Source: Pandoraea sputorum (GTDB lineage: Bacteria; Pseudomonadota; Gammaproteobacteria; Burkholderiales; Burkholderiaceae). Taken from it: a stretch of 64,000 nt of DNA. Under the pieces are notes generated by a model. The model did no database searches. It was not told the DNA's origin and saw nothing but the letters and a program-made list of their open reading frames with translations. The DNA is taken from positions 806,001-870,000 of the forward strand of contig NZ_CP010431.2 in the NCBI RefSeq assembly GCF_000814845.2, in the 5' to 3' direction. The translations under genes and the position numbers were made by a program. Below are positions 9,266 through 18,934 of the stretch, in pieces. Within the stretch, counting starts at the first letter, position 1, and each line of letters starts with the position of its first letter.

Positions 9266-10651
9266 TTAGCGCGTTGCGCTCACCGGGACCGGCGTTGCCG
9301 CGTTTTTCTGACGCAGACGGTAGCCGACGGCCAGCACGACCAGCCACACCGGGATCAGATACACGGAGATGCGCAGATCCGGGATCAGATACATCACGAC
9401 CAGAATGCCTGCGAGGAACGCCAGACACAGGTAGTTCGTGAGCGGGTAGCCGAGGCTCTTGAAGCGCGTGGTCTCGCCCGTGCGCGCCTTGGCACGACGG
9501 AAGGCCAGATGGATCACGCTGATCATCGCCCAGTTGATGATCAGGGCCGACACGACCAGTCCCATCAGCAGTTCGAACGCCTTGCCCGGCATGAAGTAGT
9601 TGATCACCACACACACGGCCGTCGCGGCTGCCGAGACGCCGAGAGCGGCCAACGGAATGCCACGCGAATTGACCTTGAGCAGCGCGCGCGGCGCATTGCC
9701 CTGACCGGCCAGACCGTACAGCATGCGGCTGTTGCAGTACACGCAGCTGTTGTAGACGGACAGCGCAGCGGTCAGCACCACGGCGTTGAGCACGTGCGCG
9801 ACGAAGTTGCTGTTCAGTTCATGGAAGATCAGCACGAACGGGCTGCCGCCGGACACGACCTTCTCCCACGGATACAGCGAGAGCAGCACGCCGAGTGCGC
9901 CGACGTAGAAAATCAGAATGCGGTAGATGACCTGATTGGTCGCGCGCGGAATGCTGCGCGACGGGTCGTCCGCTTCGGCCGCCGTAATGCCGACCAGCTC
10001 TAGCCCGCCGAAGGAGAACATGATGACCGCCATCGCCATGACGAGGCCGGACACGCCATTCGGGAAGAAGCCGCCGTGCTGCCACAGGTTGGCCACGCTC
10101 GCCTCAGGGCCTGCATTGCCGGAGAAGAGCAGATAGCCGCCGAAGCCGATCATGCCGACGATGGCGGCGACTTTGACGATGGAGAACCAGAACTCCATCT
10201 CGCCATACGACTTCACGCTTGAGAGGTTGATGGCGTTGATGACGCCGAAGCAAACGAGTGCCGAGACCCACGTGGGAATGCCGGGCCACCAGTACTGAAC
10301 GTAGATCCCGACGGCGGAGAGTTCGGCCATCGAGACGAGGACGTAAAGCACCCAGTAGTTCCAGCCGGAGACGAAGCCCGCGAACTGACCGCAGTACTTG
10401 TTGGCGAAGTAGCTGAACGACCCGGCGACGGGTTCGTCCACGACCATTTCACCGAGTTGGCGCATGATGAAAAACGCGACGACGCCTGCGATGGCGTAGC
10501 CCAGCAAGACTGAGGGGCCAGCGGTTTTGATCGTTTGGGCGATGCCGAGAAAGAGGCCGGTGCCGATCGCGCCGCCGAGCGCGATCAATTGGATGTGACG
10601 ATTCTTCAGGCCGCGGTGGAGCGAGCCATCTTTTGCTGCGTTGGCGGACAT
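9266..10651 (-). CDS. aroP: Aromatic amino acid permease, APC family
   Basis: 461 residues with about 12 hydrophobic segments. The N-terminus LKRGLKNRH-like region, QLIALGGAIGTGLFLG, MRQLGEMVVDEPVAGSFS and SGWNYWVLYVLVSMAEL closely follow E. coli AroP/PheP. It imports Phe, Tyr or Trp with protons across the inner membrane. It sits between hpd and tyrB on one strand with gaps of 164 and 116 bases, so uptake, transamination and oxidation of tyrosine are grouped. AAGGAA precedes the ATG. Confidence 0.93.
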   Translation of the reverse strand: MSANAAKDGSLHRGLKNRHIQLIALGGAIGTGLFLGIAQTIKTAGPSVLLGYAIAGVVAFFIMRQLGEMVVDEPVAGSFSYFANKYCGQFAGFVSGWNYWVLYVLVSMAELSAVGIYVQYWWPGIPTWVSALVCFGVINAINLSSVKSYGEMEFWFSIVKVAAIVGMIGFGGYLLFSGNAGPEASVANLWQHGGFFPNGVSGLVMAMAVIMFSFGGLELVGITAAEADDPSRSIPRATNQVIYRILIFYVGALGVLLSLYPWEKVVSGGSPFVLIFHELNSNFVAHVLNAVVLTAALSVYNSCVYCNSRMLYGLAGQGNAPRALLKVNSRGIPLAALGVSAAATAVCVVINYFMPGKAFELLMGLVVSALIINWAMISVIHLAFRRAKARTGETTRFKSLGYPLTNYLCLAFLAGILVVMYLIPDLRISVYLIPVWLVVLAVGYRLRQKNAATPVPVSATR

Positions 10652-10776
10652 GTCTGTTCCTTACCCTACCTTCGTATTCACGCGACGCGCTTCTCTGTTT
10701 TCATGCGGTGAGCACGAACCGGAAGCGTTGAGCCGCCACGGCGCGGCGCTTATGACGCCGTCGCCGTGTCCTTTGG

Positions 10777-10800
10777 GATCGTCCGTGCGAGCGGACGATC
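10777..10800 (-). terminator. Hairpin downstream of hpd
   Basis: GATCGTCCG and CGGACGATC form a perfect 9-bp stem with a 6-base loop, 16 bases after the hpd stop. There is no U-tract on the minus strand, so it may be a weak or Rho-assisted terminator, or an mRNA-stabilising hairpin between hpd and aroP. Confidence 0.4.
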
Positions 10801-10815
10801 GTGTCTCCCCGGAAC

Positions 10816-11889
10816 TCAGACCTTGAGCGTGCCGCGCTCGATCTGGTCGCGCTCGAGCGATTCGAACAGCGCCTTGAAGTTGCCTTCGCCGAAACCGTCG
10901 TCGCCTTCGCGCTGGATGAACTCGAAGAACACCGGGCCGAGCAGTGTCTTCGAGAAGATCTGCAACAGCAGGCGCGGCTTGCCGTTCTCGGTCGTACCGT
11001 CGAGCAAAATGCCGCGCGCCTTCAGTTCGCCCACCGGCTGACCGTGACCCGGCAGGCGGGTCTCGAGCGCATCGTAGTAGAAGTCGTTCGGCGCGGTCAT
11101 GAGATCGACGCCTGCCATTTGCAGGTTGTCGATGACCTGAAGCAGATTGTCGGTGAGGAAGGCAATGTGCTGAATGCCTTCACCGTTGAAGGCCATCAGG
11201 AATTCCTCGATCTGGCCGCTGCCCTTGGCCGATTCCTCGTTCAGGGGAATGCGGATTTTACCATCGGGGGCGGTCATCGCCTTGGAGGTCAGGCCCGTGT
11301 ACTCGCCGGAAATGTCGAAGTAGCGAATCTCGCGGAAGTTGAACAGTTTCTCGTAGAAGTTGGCCCAGTAAGCCATGCGGCCACGATAGACGTTGTGCGT
11401 CAGGTGATCGATCAGGCGCAGGCCGTGACCGACCGGGTGACGGTCGACGCCTTCGATGTATTCGAAGTCGATGTCATAGATCGACTTGCCTTCTTCGAAG
11501 CGGTCGATCAGATACAGCGGCGCGCCGCCAATGCCTTTGATCGCCGGCAGACGCAGTTCCATCGGACCGGTTTCGATCTCGACCGGCTGTGCGCCGAGTT
11601 CCAGCGCGCGGGCGTAGGCCTTGTGCGAGTCCTTCACGCGGAAGGCCATGCCGCAGGCGCTCGGGCCATGCTCGGCGGCGAAGTAGGCCGCTTCGCTGTT
11701 CGGCTCGCGGTTCACGATGAAGTTGACCTCGCCCTGACGGTACAGCACCACGTCTTTCGAGCGGTGACGCGCCACGAGCGTGAAGCCCATCTGTTCGAAA
11801 ATGGGTTCGAGGACGTTCGGCGTAGGCGAAGCGAATTCCACGAATTCGAAGCCCATCAATTGCATCGGATTTTCAAACAGGTCGGCCAT
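10816..11889 (-). CDS. hpd: 4-hydroxyphenylpyruvate dioxygenase
   Basis: 357 residues, the usual bacterial length. The Fe(II) ligands are in place: His162 ([10 protein letters not shown]), His241 (GIQHIAF) and Glu323 (FFEFIQR). The enzyme converts 4-hydroxyphenylpyruvate to homogentisate with O2. The N-terminal VOC half is degenerate, as usual, and the C-terminal half carries the metal. It is divergent from an Lrp/AsnC regulator. Homogentisate dioxygenase is not in this window, so the rest of the pathway must lie elsewhere. Confidence 0.97.
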   Translation of the reverse strand: MADLFENPMQLMGFEFVEFASPTPNVLEPIFEQMGFTLVARHRSKDVVLYRQGEVNFIVNREPNSEAAYFAAEHGPSACGMAFRVKDSHKAYARALELGAQPVEIETGPMELRLPAIKGIGGAPLYLIDRFEEGKSIYDIDFEYIEGVDRHPVGHGLRLIDHLTHNVYRGRMAYWANFYEKLFNFREIRYFDISGEYTGLTSKAMTAPDGKIRIPLNEESAKGSGQIEEFLMAFNGEGIQHIAFLTDNLLQVIDNLQMAGVDLMTAPNDFYYDALETRLPGHGQPVGELKARGILLDGTTENGKPRLLLQIFSKTLLGPVFFEFIQREGDDGFGEGNFKALFESLERDQIERGTLKV

Positions 11890-12213
11890 GATCGTCTCGG
11901 CTTGGTGAAGTGATTTGCAGGGATGACAAATTCATTGGGCGCATGCACCGGCCGGAGGTTACGTCCCGGCAAATACAAACGACTTCGAATCGTGCAACAA
12001 AATTGCGCTTTATCGACCGATGAGTCGGGATATCGCAATCGGCGCGTTCCGTTCGTCGAAATCCTTGCTAGTGCAAGTGTTTTGCGCAAATTTTCGTCAT
12101 TTCATGAGGGGCAGTGTAAGTGCGTCGGCGCAAAATAGGATTTCGTAAATGCGCTAGGGAAACCCTAGGTTATGCACTAATATTTCCAGAACTGGCTTGG
12201 GTGAGAAATAAAA
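11890..12213. promoter_or_regulatory. hpd/lrp divergent control region with several palindromes
   Basis: This 324-base gene-free stretch holds three clear dyads: CTTGC/GCAAG with a 4-base spacer (12064-12077), the perfect decamer TTTGCGCAAA (12081-12090), and CTAGGG/CCCTAG around AAA (12154-12168). Lrp/AsnC proteins bind several degenerate dyads spread over about 100 bases, so this fits joint control of hpd and autoregulation by the adjacent regulator. Confidence 0.5.
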
Positions 12214-12681
12214 ATGCACGACATTGAAATTGATCGGATTGACGTACGCTTACTGGGAATATTGCAGAGTCACGGACGGATTTCGAATCTCGAACTGGCT
12301 GAAGCGATCAAGCTTTCGCCCGCGCAGACGCTGCGACGTCACCGCCGTCTCGAAGAAATGGGCGTGATCAAGGGCTACGACACCCGGCTCGACGCGCAGC
12401 GGCTCGGCTTCAGCGTGGTCGCGTTCGTCCATGTGACGATGGAGCGCGGCCATATCCGCGACCTGTCGAACTTCAAGGGACTGGTCGCGGAACTCGCGCA
12501 GATTCAGGAATGCTTTTCCGTGACGGGCGACATCGACTACGTGCTCAAGGTCGTGGCGCGGGATTTGAAAGCGCTGTCCGAGTTTCTGCTCGATACGCTG
12601 ATGCGCATTCCCGGCGTGAGCGCCGTGAAGTCGAGCGTCTGTCTCGACGAGATCAAATGCACGTCGGCCGTGCCGCTCTGA
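12214..12681 (+). CDS. Lrp/AsnC family transcriptional regulator
   Basis: 155 residues. The N-terminal helix-turn-helix (IDVRLLGILQSHGRISNLELAEAI, about 8-60) is followed by the ligand-binding RAM/AsnC domain (about 70-150), with the typical GDIDYVLKVVARD segment. The amino-acid ligand is probably tyrosine or phenylalanine, inferred from the divergent hpd-aroP-tyrB block. No terminator follows; the next genes are the leu leader and leuA. Confidence 0.9.
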   Translation: MHDIEIDRIDVRLLGILQSHGRISNLELAEAIKLSPAQTLRRHRRLEEMGVIKGYDTRLDAQRLGFSVVAFVHVTMERGHIRDLSNFKGLVAELAQIQECFSVTGDIDYVLKVVARDLKALSEFLLDTLMRIPGVSAVKSSVCLDEIKCTSAVPL

Positions 12682-12766
12682 CGGCGACGGCGCTACCTAT
12701 CCCACACCGTGGGAAACGCGCGAGGCGACACATCATGGTTGACAGCGTCCGAAAATCTGTGATTTC

Positions 12767-12862
12767 ATGTGCCACATGATCACCGCGCAATTCTCCCTCT
12801 CGCTACGACTACTAGCCCGCTCCACCGGGCTTGGTCCGTTGCTGCGCGCGTGCATCGTCTGA
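12767..12862 (+). CDS. Putative leuA leader peptide (attenuation ORF)
   Basis: A 31-codon ORF upstream of leuA with seven leucine codons. Three are CTA, a codon that is very rare in this GC-rich genome, clustered within four codons (SLSLRLLA, 12803-12814), and others follow as CTT, TTG and CTG. The E. coli leu leader likewise uses clustered CUA codons to make translation sensitive to charged leucyl-tRNA. A second in-frame ATG at 12776 would give 28 codons. No good Shine-Dalgarno is visible before either ATG, which is the main weakness. The stop is 133 bases before leuA. Confidence 0.6.
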   Translation: MCHMITAQFSLSLRLLARSTGLGPLLRACIV

Positions 12863-12966
12863 ATTCCTCACTGAAGCACCGCTGATTTTCCCCAGTTACG
12901 CCGACCTGAGCCCCGGTTCATCCAACCGGAGGTCGTAGCTTATCTGCGTCTGTGCGTCGTCCGGTT
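12825..12966 (+). promoter_or_regulatory. leuA: Alternative RNA pairings in the leuA leader (putative attenuator)
   Basis: Four segments can pair in mutually exclusive ways: CCGGGCT inside the leader ORF (12825-12831), AGCCCCGGTT (about 12909-12918), AACCGG (12924-12929) and CCGGTT just before leuA (12961-12966). Segments 2 and 3 also form a longer stem closed by GACCT/AGGTC (12903-12934). This 1:2, 2:3, 3:4 logic is what attenuators use. No U-rich terminator tail is present, so control may act through Rho or through access to the leuA ribosome site. Confidence 0.45.
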
Positions 12967-12980
12967 GACACTTTTGCTGA

Positions 12981-14708
<1,728 letters not shown>

Positions 14709-14748
14709 GCCGCGCGAACGCTAAGGAATGACAGGAAGGACTGAAGGA

Positions 14749-14803
14749 GACATTGGGCAGAAGCGTCCCGTCCGGCACTGATCGTGCTTGACGGGACATT
14801 GGG
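14749..14803. repeat. Hairpin flanked by 9-bp direct repeats between leuA and pcaF
   Basis: GTCCCGTC (14765-14772) pairs with GACGGGAC (14790-14797), with an inner GCAC/GTGC stem. The hairpin is bracketed by two copies of GACATTGGG (14749-14757 and 14795-14803). There is no T-run. It lies between convergent genes and may serve as a terminator or be a small mobile-type repeat. Confidence 0.4.
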
Positions 14804-14872
14804 AGCGGCGTGGCGGAACTTACCGGTGACCGCACGCACTCCCGGCCCGAAAACATCGGCGGTGATGCTGTA

Positions 14873-16075
14873 TTACACCGCTTCGATGGCGATAGCGATG
14901 CCCTGGCCGACCCCAATGCACATCGTACACAGCGCAAAGCGACCACCCGTACGCTTGAGTTGATACATCGCCGTCGTCACCAGACGTGCGCCGCTCATGC
15001 CGAGCGGGTGGCCCAGCGCAATGGCGCCACCGTTCGGATTGACGCGCAGATCGTCGTCGGCCACGCCGAGTTGTCGCAACACGGCAAGGCCCTGGCTCGC
15101 AAACGCTTCGTTGAGTTCGATGACGTCGAACTGATCGAGCGACATACCGAGCCGCGCGAGCAGTTTTTGCGTTGCGGGAGCCGGACCGATGCCCATGATG
15201 CGCGGTGCCACCCCTGCCGTCGCCATGCCCAACACACGGGCACGCGGCGTCAGGCCATAGCGCGCCGCACTCGCCTCGTCTGCCAGCAGCAGAGCGCAGG
15301 CGCCGTCGTTGACGCCAGAAGCGTTACCGGCGGTCACGGTGCCATCAGGGCGTACCACGCCCTTGAGTCTGGCGAGCGCTTCCATGCTCGTCGCACGCGG
15401 GTGTTCGTCACGATCCACAATGATCGCTTCGCCCTTCTTCTGGGCGATGGACACCGGCGTGATTTCCTCGGCCAGCGTGCCGTTTGCCTGAGCGCGCGCG
15501 GCCTTCTCCTGCGAGCGCACCGCAAAGCGATCCTGATCTTCGCGGCTGATGCCGAAATCGGTCGCCACGTTCTCGCCCGTCTCGGGCATCGAATCCACGC
15601 CGTACTGCGCCTTCATCAGCGGATTGACGAAACGCCAGCCGATGGTCGTGTCGTACATCTCTGCCTGACGCGAAAACGCGCTGGCTGCCTTGCCCATCAC
15701 GAACGGCGCACGGCTCATGCTCTCCACGCCGCCTGCAATCATCAGACCCGCTTCGCCCGCCTTGATGGCGCGCGCGGCCGTGCCGATGGCGTCCATCCCC
15801 GAGCCGCACAGACGGTTGATCGTCGCACCCGGCACGTCCTGCGGCAGACCGGCGAGCAGCGACGACATGCGTGCCACGTTGCGATTGTCCTCGCCCGCCT
15901 GATTGGCGCAGCCGTAGATCACGTCGGCAACTTGCGTCCAGTCGACGTTCGCGTTGCGCGCCATCAGCGCCTTGAGGGGGATCGAACCGAGATCGTCGGC
16001 ACGTACCGACGACAGTGCGCCGCCGTAGCGGCCGATAGGGGTGCGAATCGCGTCGCAGATGAAGACTTCACTCAT
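14873..16075 (-). CDS. pcaF: 3-oxoadipyl-CoA thiolase
   Basis: 400 residues. Thiolase active-site residues are present: Cys90 ([11 protein letters not shown]), His356 (GHPLGMSG) and Cys386 (CTMCIGVGQ). It cleaves 3-oxoadipyl-CoA to succinyl-CoA and acetyl-CoA, the last step of the beta-ketoadipate pathway. General acetyl-CoA acetyltransferases look similar; placement directly behind pcaI and pcaJ, with a 9-base gap, decides the assignment. Confidence 0.94.
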   Translation of the reverse strand: MSEVFICDAIRTPIGRYGGALSSVRADDLGSIPLKALMARNANVDWTQVADVIYGCANQAGEDNRNVARMSSLLAGLPQDVPGATINRLCGSGMDAIGTAARAIKAGEAGLMIAGGVESMSRAPFVMGKAASAFSRQAEMYDTTIGWRFVNPLMKAQYGVDSMPETGENVATDFGISREDQDRFAVRSQEKAARAQANGTLAEEITPVSIAQKKGEAIIVDRDEHPRATSMEALARLKGVVRPDGTVTAGNASGVNDGACALLLADEASAARYGLTPRARVLGMATAGVAPRIMGIGPAPATQKLLARLGMSLDQFDVIELNEAFASQGLAVLRQLGVADDDLRVNPNGGAIALGHPLGMSGARLVTTAMYQLKRTGGRFALCTMCIGVGQGIAIAIEAV

Positions 16076-16084
16076 TTTTCAACC

Positions 16085-16735
16085 TCAGGCAATGGAGGGG
16101 GACGGCAGCAGCGTCACACCGGTCAGGCGTTGTAGTTCGTCGAACGCGAGGCCCTCGACCATATCCACGACGCGCAGCCCGTCGGGCGTCACGTCGATGA
16201 CCGCGAGGTCGGTGTAGATGCGCGTGACGCAGCCCACGCCGGTGAGCGGATACGTGCATTGCTCGACGATCTTGCTCTCGCCCTGCTTGGTCTGGTGTTC
16301 CATCATCACGAACACCTGCTTCGCGCCGCTCGCGAGGTCCATCGCGCCGCCGACAGCCGGAATCGCATCGGGTGCGCCCGTGTGCCAGTTGGCGAGGTCG
16401 CCGGTCTTCGAGACCTGGAACGCGCCCAGCACGCAGAAGTCGAGGTGACCGCCACGCATCATCGCGAACGAGTCGGCGTGGTGGAAGTACGCACCGCCCG
16501 GCTTCAGGGTGACGGGTTGTTTGCCAGCGTTGATGAGGTCTTCATCCTCTTCGCCCTTGGCAGGGGCCGGGCCCATGCCGATCACGCCGTTCTCGCTCTG
16601 GAGAATGATTTCCTTTTCGGCGGGCAGATGATTGGCCACTGCCGTGGGCAGGCCGATGCCGAGATTCACATAAGCGCCGTCGGGAATATCCTGGGCGACG
16701 CGGGCGGCCATCTGGTCGCGGGTCAGTCGATTCAT
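16085..16735 (-). CDS. pcaJ: 3-oxoadipate CoA-transferase, subunit B
   Basis: 216 residues, CoA-transferase family I beta subunit. The catalytic glutamate that forms the CoA thioester is Glu48 in LQSENGVIGMG. With PcaI it moves CoA from succinyl-CoA to 3-oxoadipate. The gene lies 24 bases after pcaI and 9 before pcaF, so the three form one operon. Confidence 0.94.
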   Translation of the reverse strand: MNRLTRDQMAARVAQDIPDGAYVNLGIGLPTAVANHLPAEKEIILQSENGVIGMGPAPAKGEEDEDLINAGKQPVTLKPGGAYFHHADSFAMMRGGHLDFCVLGAFQVSKTGDLANWHTGAPDAIPAVGGAMDLASGAKQVFVMMEHQTKQGESKIVEQCTYPLTGVGCVTRIYTDLAVIDVTPDGLRVVDMVEGLAFDELQRLTGVTLLPSPSIA

Positions 16736-16759
16736 GTCTTGCTCCGGTTCAGATGGGGA

Positions 16760-17434
16760 TCAGGCGGCGGTGGGCGGCACGGCGACCACACGCTGCACGA
16801 AGATGCCAGGCGTGACCACGGCTTCCGGATCGAGTTCGCCGAGTTCGACGACTTCGCTCACCTGAACGATGGCGCACTTCGCCGCCGTGGCCATGATCGG
16901 GCCGAAATTGCGGGCGGTCTTGCGATACACGAGATTGCCCCAGCGGTCGCCCTTGAGCGCCTTGATGAGCGCGAAGTCGGCGTGGATAGGCGATTCGAGC
17001 ACGTATGACTTGCCGTCGATCATGCGCGTTTCCTTACCTTCGGCGAGCAGCGTGCCGTAGCCGGTCGGTGTGAAGAACCCGCCGATGCCCGCGCCTGCAG
17101 CGCGAATGCGCTCAGCGAGGTTGCCCTGCGGCACCAGCTCAAGTTCGATCTTGCCAGCGCGGTAAAGACCGTCGAACACCTGCGAGTCGGTCTGACGCGG
17201 GAACGAGCAAATGATCTTGCGCACGCGTCCCGCCTTGAGCAGCGCGGCGAGGCCCGTTTCGCCGTTGCCGGCGTTGTTGTTGACGATGGTCAGGTCGCGA
17301 GCGCCTTGTTCGATCAGGGCGTCGATGAGCGCCGAGGGCATCCCGGCGTTGCCGAAGCCGCCAATCATGATCGTCGCGCCGTCGTGGACGTCCGCGACCG
17401 CACTGGCGAGCGAGTCGTAAATCTTGTTGATCAC
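16760..17434 (-). CDS. pcaI: 3-oxoadipate CoA-transferase, subunit A
   Basis: 224 residues from a GTG start (VINKIYDSLASAV) that has an AGGAGG site 7 bases upstream. A longer frame reaching 17563 exists, but the extra 43 residues are not family-like. The alpha-subunit signature IMIGGFGNAGMPSALIDAL and NNNAGNGETGLA bind CoA. First gene of pcaIJF; the promoter region carries a long palindrome shared with divergent pcaR. Confidence 0.94.
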   Translation of the reverse strand: MINKIYDSLASAVADVHDGATIMIGGFGNAGMPSALIDALIEQGARDLTIVNNNAGNGETGLAALLKAGRVRKIICSFPRQTDSQVFDGLYRAGKIELELVPQGNLAERIRAAGAGIGGFFTPTGYGTLLAEGKETRMIDGKSYVLESPIHADFALIKALKGDRWGNLVYRKTARNFGPIMATAAKCAIVQVSEVVELGELDPEAVVTPGIFVQRVVAVPPTAA

Positions 17435-17566
17435 ACGTGCCTCCTGGGCATTTCCGTCAATTCGCAAATCCACCTTCCAACCGGATGAACACGCTTGGCC
17501 ATCGCGTTTCCGGTGGCTGTCTCCCGGCGATGACGTCTTGTGCGGCGGCATCGTCTGGTTCACAAT

Positions 17567-17600
17567 GTTCTTATAGCGAACAAATATTCGCTATAAGAAC
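17567..17600. promoter_or_regulatory. Perfect palindrome in the pcaI-pcaR intergenic region (putative PcaR operator)
   Basis: GTTCTTATAGCGAA (17567-17580) is repeated exactly inverted at 17587-17600 around a 6-base spacer. It is the only strong dyad in this 350-base gap and lies 133 bases before pcaI and 185 before pcaR. IclR-type regulators of the PcaR/PcaU/PobR group bind dyads between their own gene and the catabolic operon. The rest of the gap shows nothing else I can name. Confidence 0.65.
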
Positions 17601-17784
17601 AGCGTAAGCCTTCCGTCGTTGGGCGTCAAGCGAGGGGCTGCCCGGAGTCTTTGCGATGCGCACGATCTGAGAAGGCCCGGGGAGGACGTGAGCGGGAGGA
17701 ACTCGCGCGGTAGAACCGGCGGCGCAAATCCATTACGCTTGCCGTTCACGCAATGCTCAACTTTCACTGACTTTCACCGATTAC

Positions 17785-18585
17785 ATGACCCCAGCGACGA
17801 ACGACATCCCTGACGCGACCGACAAGAAGCCGGGCGACTCCTATGTGCAGTCGTTTGCGCGCGGGCTGGCTGTGGTCAAGGCGTTCAACGCAACGCGTCC
17901 GGCACAGACGCTCTCCGAAGTGGCGCAGGCGTCCGGCCTCACGCGCGCCGGGGCACGCCGCATTCTGCTCACGCTCGAAGCACTGGGTTATGTGCGCAGC
18001 GAAGGGCGTCTGTTTCGTCTCACGCCGCGCATTCTCGACCTCGGTTTTTCCTATCTGACGTCGATGCCGTTGTGGAATCTGGCCGAGCCGTTCATGGAGG
18101 CGCTGGTCCAGGAGGTGCAGGAAAGCAGCTCGGCGTCGGTGCTCGACGGCGACGACATCGTCTACGTGCTGCGGGTGCCCGTGCGCAAAGTCATGTCGAT
18201 CAACCTCTCCATCGGCAGCCGCCTGCCAGCGTGGTGCACGTCGATGGGCCGCGTGATGCTCTCCGCATTGCCGGACGACGAACTCGACGCCATCCTGCGA
18301 CGCGCCGATCTGCGTCAGCACACCGGACGCACCGTCACTGACATCGACACGTTACGCGCGCGAATTCTCGACGTGCGCGCAAAGGGCTGGGCGCTCGTCG
18401 ATCAGGAACTGGAAGAGGGGTTGATTTCGATTGCTGCGCCGATCCGCAATCGCGGCGGTCAGGTCATCGCCGCTATGAACGTCAGCGGTCAGGCGAACCG
18501 GACGTCGGCTGCCGAGATGGAAGCGAAATTCCTCGCGCCGTTGCAGCAGGCCGCGCAGAAGATCTCGCAGATGGTGGTGGTGTAA
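17785..18585 (+). CDS. pcaR: IclR family regulator, PcaR/PcaU/PobR type
   Basis: 266 residues. The winged helix-turn-helix (FARGLAVVKAFNATRPAQTLSEVAQASGLTRAGARRILLTLE region, about 25-85) precedes the IclR effector-binding domain (about 100-260). The opening YVQSFARGLAVVKAF is typical of PcaR-class activators that respond to beta-ketoadipate. It is divergent from pcaIJF with a palindrome between. No pcaHG or pcaBDC genes are in the window. Confidence 0.88.
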   Translation: MTPATNDIPDATDKKPGDSYVQSFARGLAVVKAFNATRPAQTLSEVAQASGLTRAGARRILLTLEALGYVRSEGRLFRLTPRILDLGFSYLTSMPLWNLAEPFMEALVQEVQESSSASVLDGDDIVYVLRVPVRKVMSINLSIGSRLPAWCTSMGRVMLSALPDDELDAILRRADLRQHTGRTVTDIDTLRARILDVRAKGWALVDQELEEGLISIAAPIRNRGGQVIAAMNVSGQANRTSAAEMEAKFLAPLQQAAQKISQMVVV

Positions 18586-18613
18586 CGATTACGCACGGCG
18601 AACGTCGTCGCAA

Positions 18614-18649
18614 GCAAAAGGGGCATCCGATGACGGATGCCCCTTTTGC
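18614..18649. terminator. Bidirectional terminator between pcaR and the DUF2783 gene
   Basis: A perfect 16-bp stem (GCAAAAGGGGCATCCG and its complement) with a 4-base loop ATGA, bordered by A4 and T4 tracts inside the stem. It lies between two convergent genes and can stop both transcripts. Confidence 0.9.
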
Positions 18650-18674
18650 ATTGACGATGCGCAACGGCTGACGC

Positions 18675-18884
18675 TCAGTGCGCTGCGTTGCCGAGCGCCC
18701 CGGCACGGGCAATACGAATCGCCGAGAGCAGCGTGTCGTGATCGCCGACCTGATTGGCGAGCAACAGAATCAATTGCGCGTTAGCTGCCTGACTTTGCGC
18801 TTCGTCGAGATCACGATGCATGTCGATGAGCGCCTCATAGAAGTCGTCGGGACGCGTCAGTCGCGGTTGAGTATCGAGGGCCAT
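18675..18884 (-). CDS. DUF2783 family small protein
   Basis: 69 residues with the DUF2783-like sequence LTRPDDFYEALIDMHRDLDEAQSQAANAQLILLLANQVGD. It is helical, soluble and without signal peptide. AGGAG precedes the ATG. It is the last gene of an operon with an FAD monooxygenase (50 bases upstream) and an MBL-fold protein; this trio recurs in Burkholderiales in my recollection. Its function is unknown; a helper or structural role for the monooxygenase is a guess. Confidence 0.8.
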   Translation of the reverse strand: MALDTQPRLTRPDDFYEALIDMHRDLDEAQSQAANAQLILLLANQVGDHDTLLSAIRIARAGALGNAAH

Positions 18885-18934
18885 GAAGTGTCTCCTGCGT
18901 GCTTTACTTGTGTCGTCGGATTGTCGTCACGCGC

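Noticed and set aside
12739..12744. Perfect TTGACA as a -35 box for the leuA leader
   Set aside because: No acceptable -10 hexamer lies 16-18 bases downstream, so I do not annotate a promoter; a second TTGACA at 12965 also lacks a -10.
14810..16135. 441-codon ORF antisense to pcaF
   Set aside because: pcaF has all thiolase active-site residues; the antisense product has none of any family.
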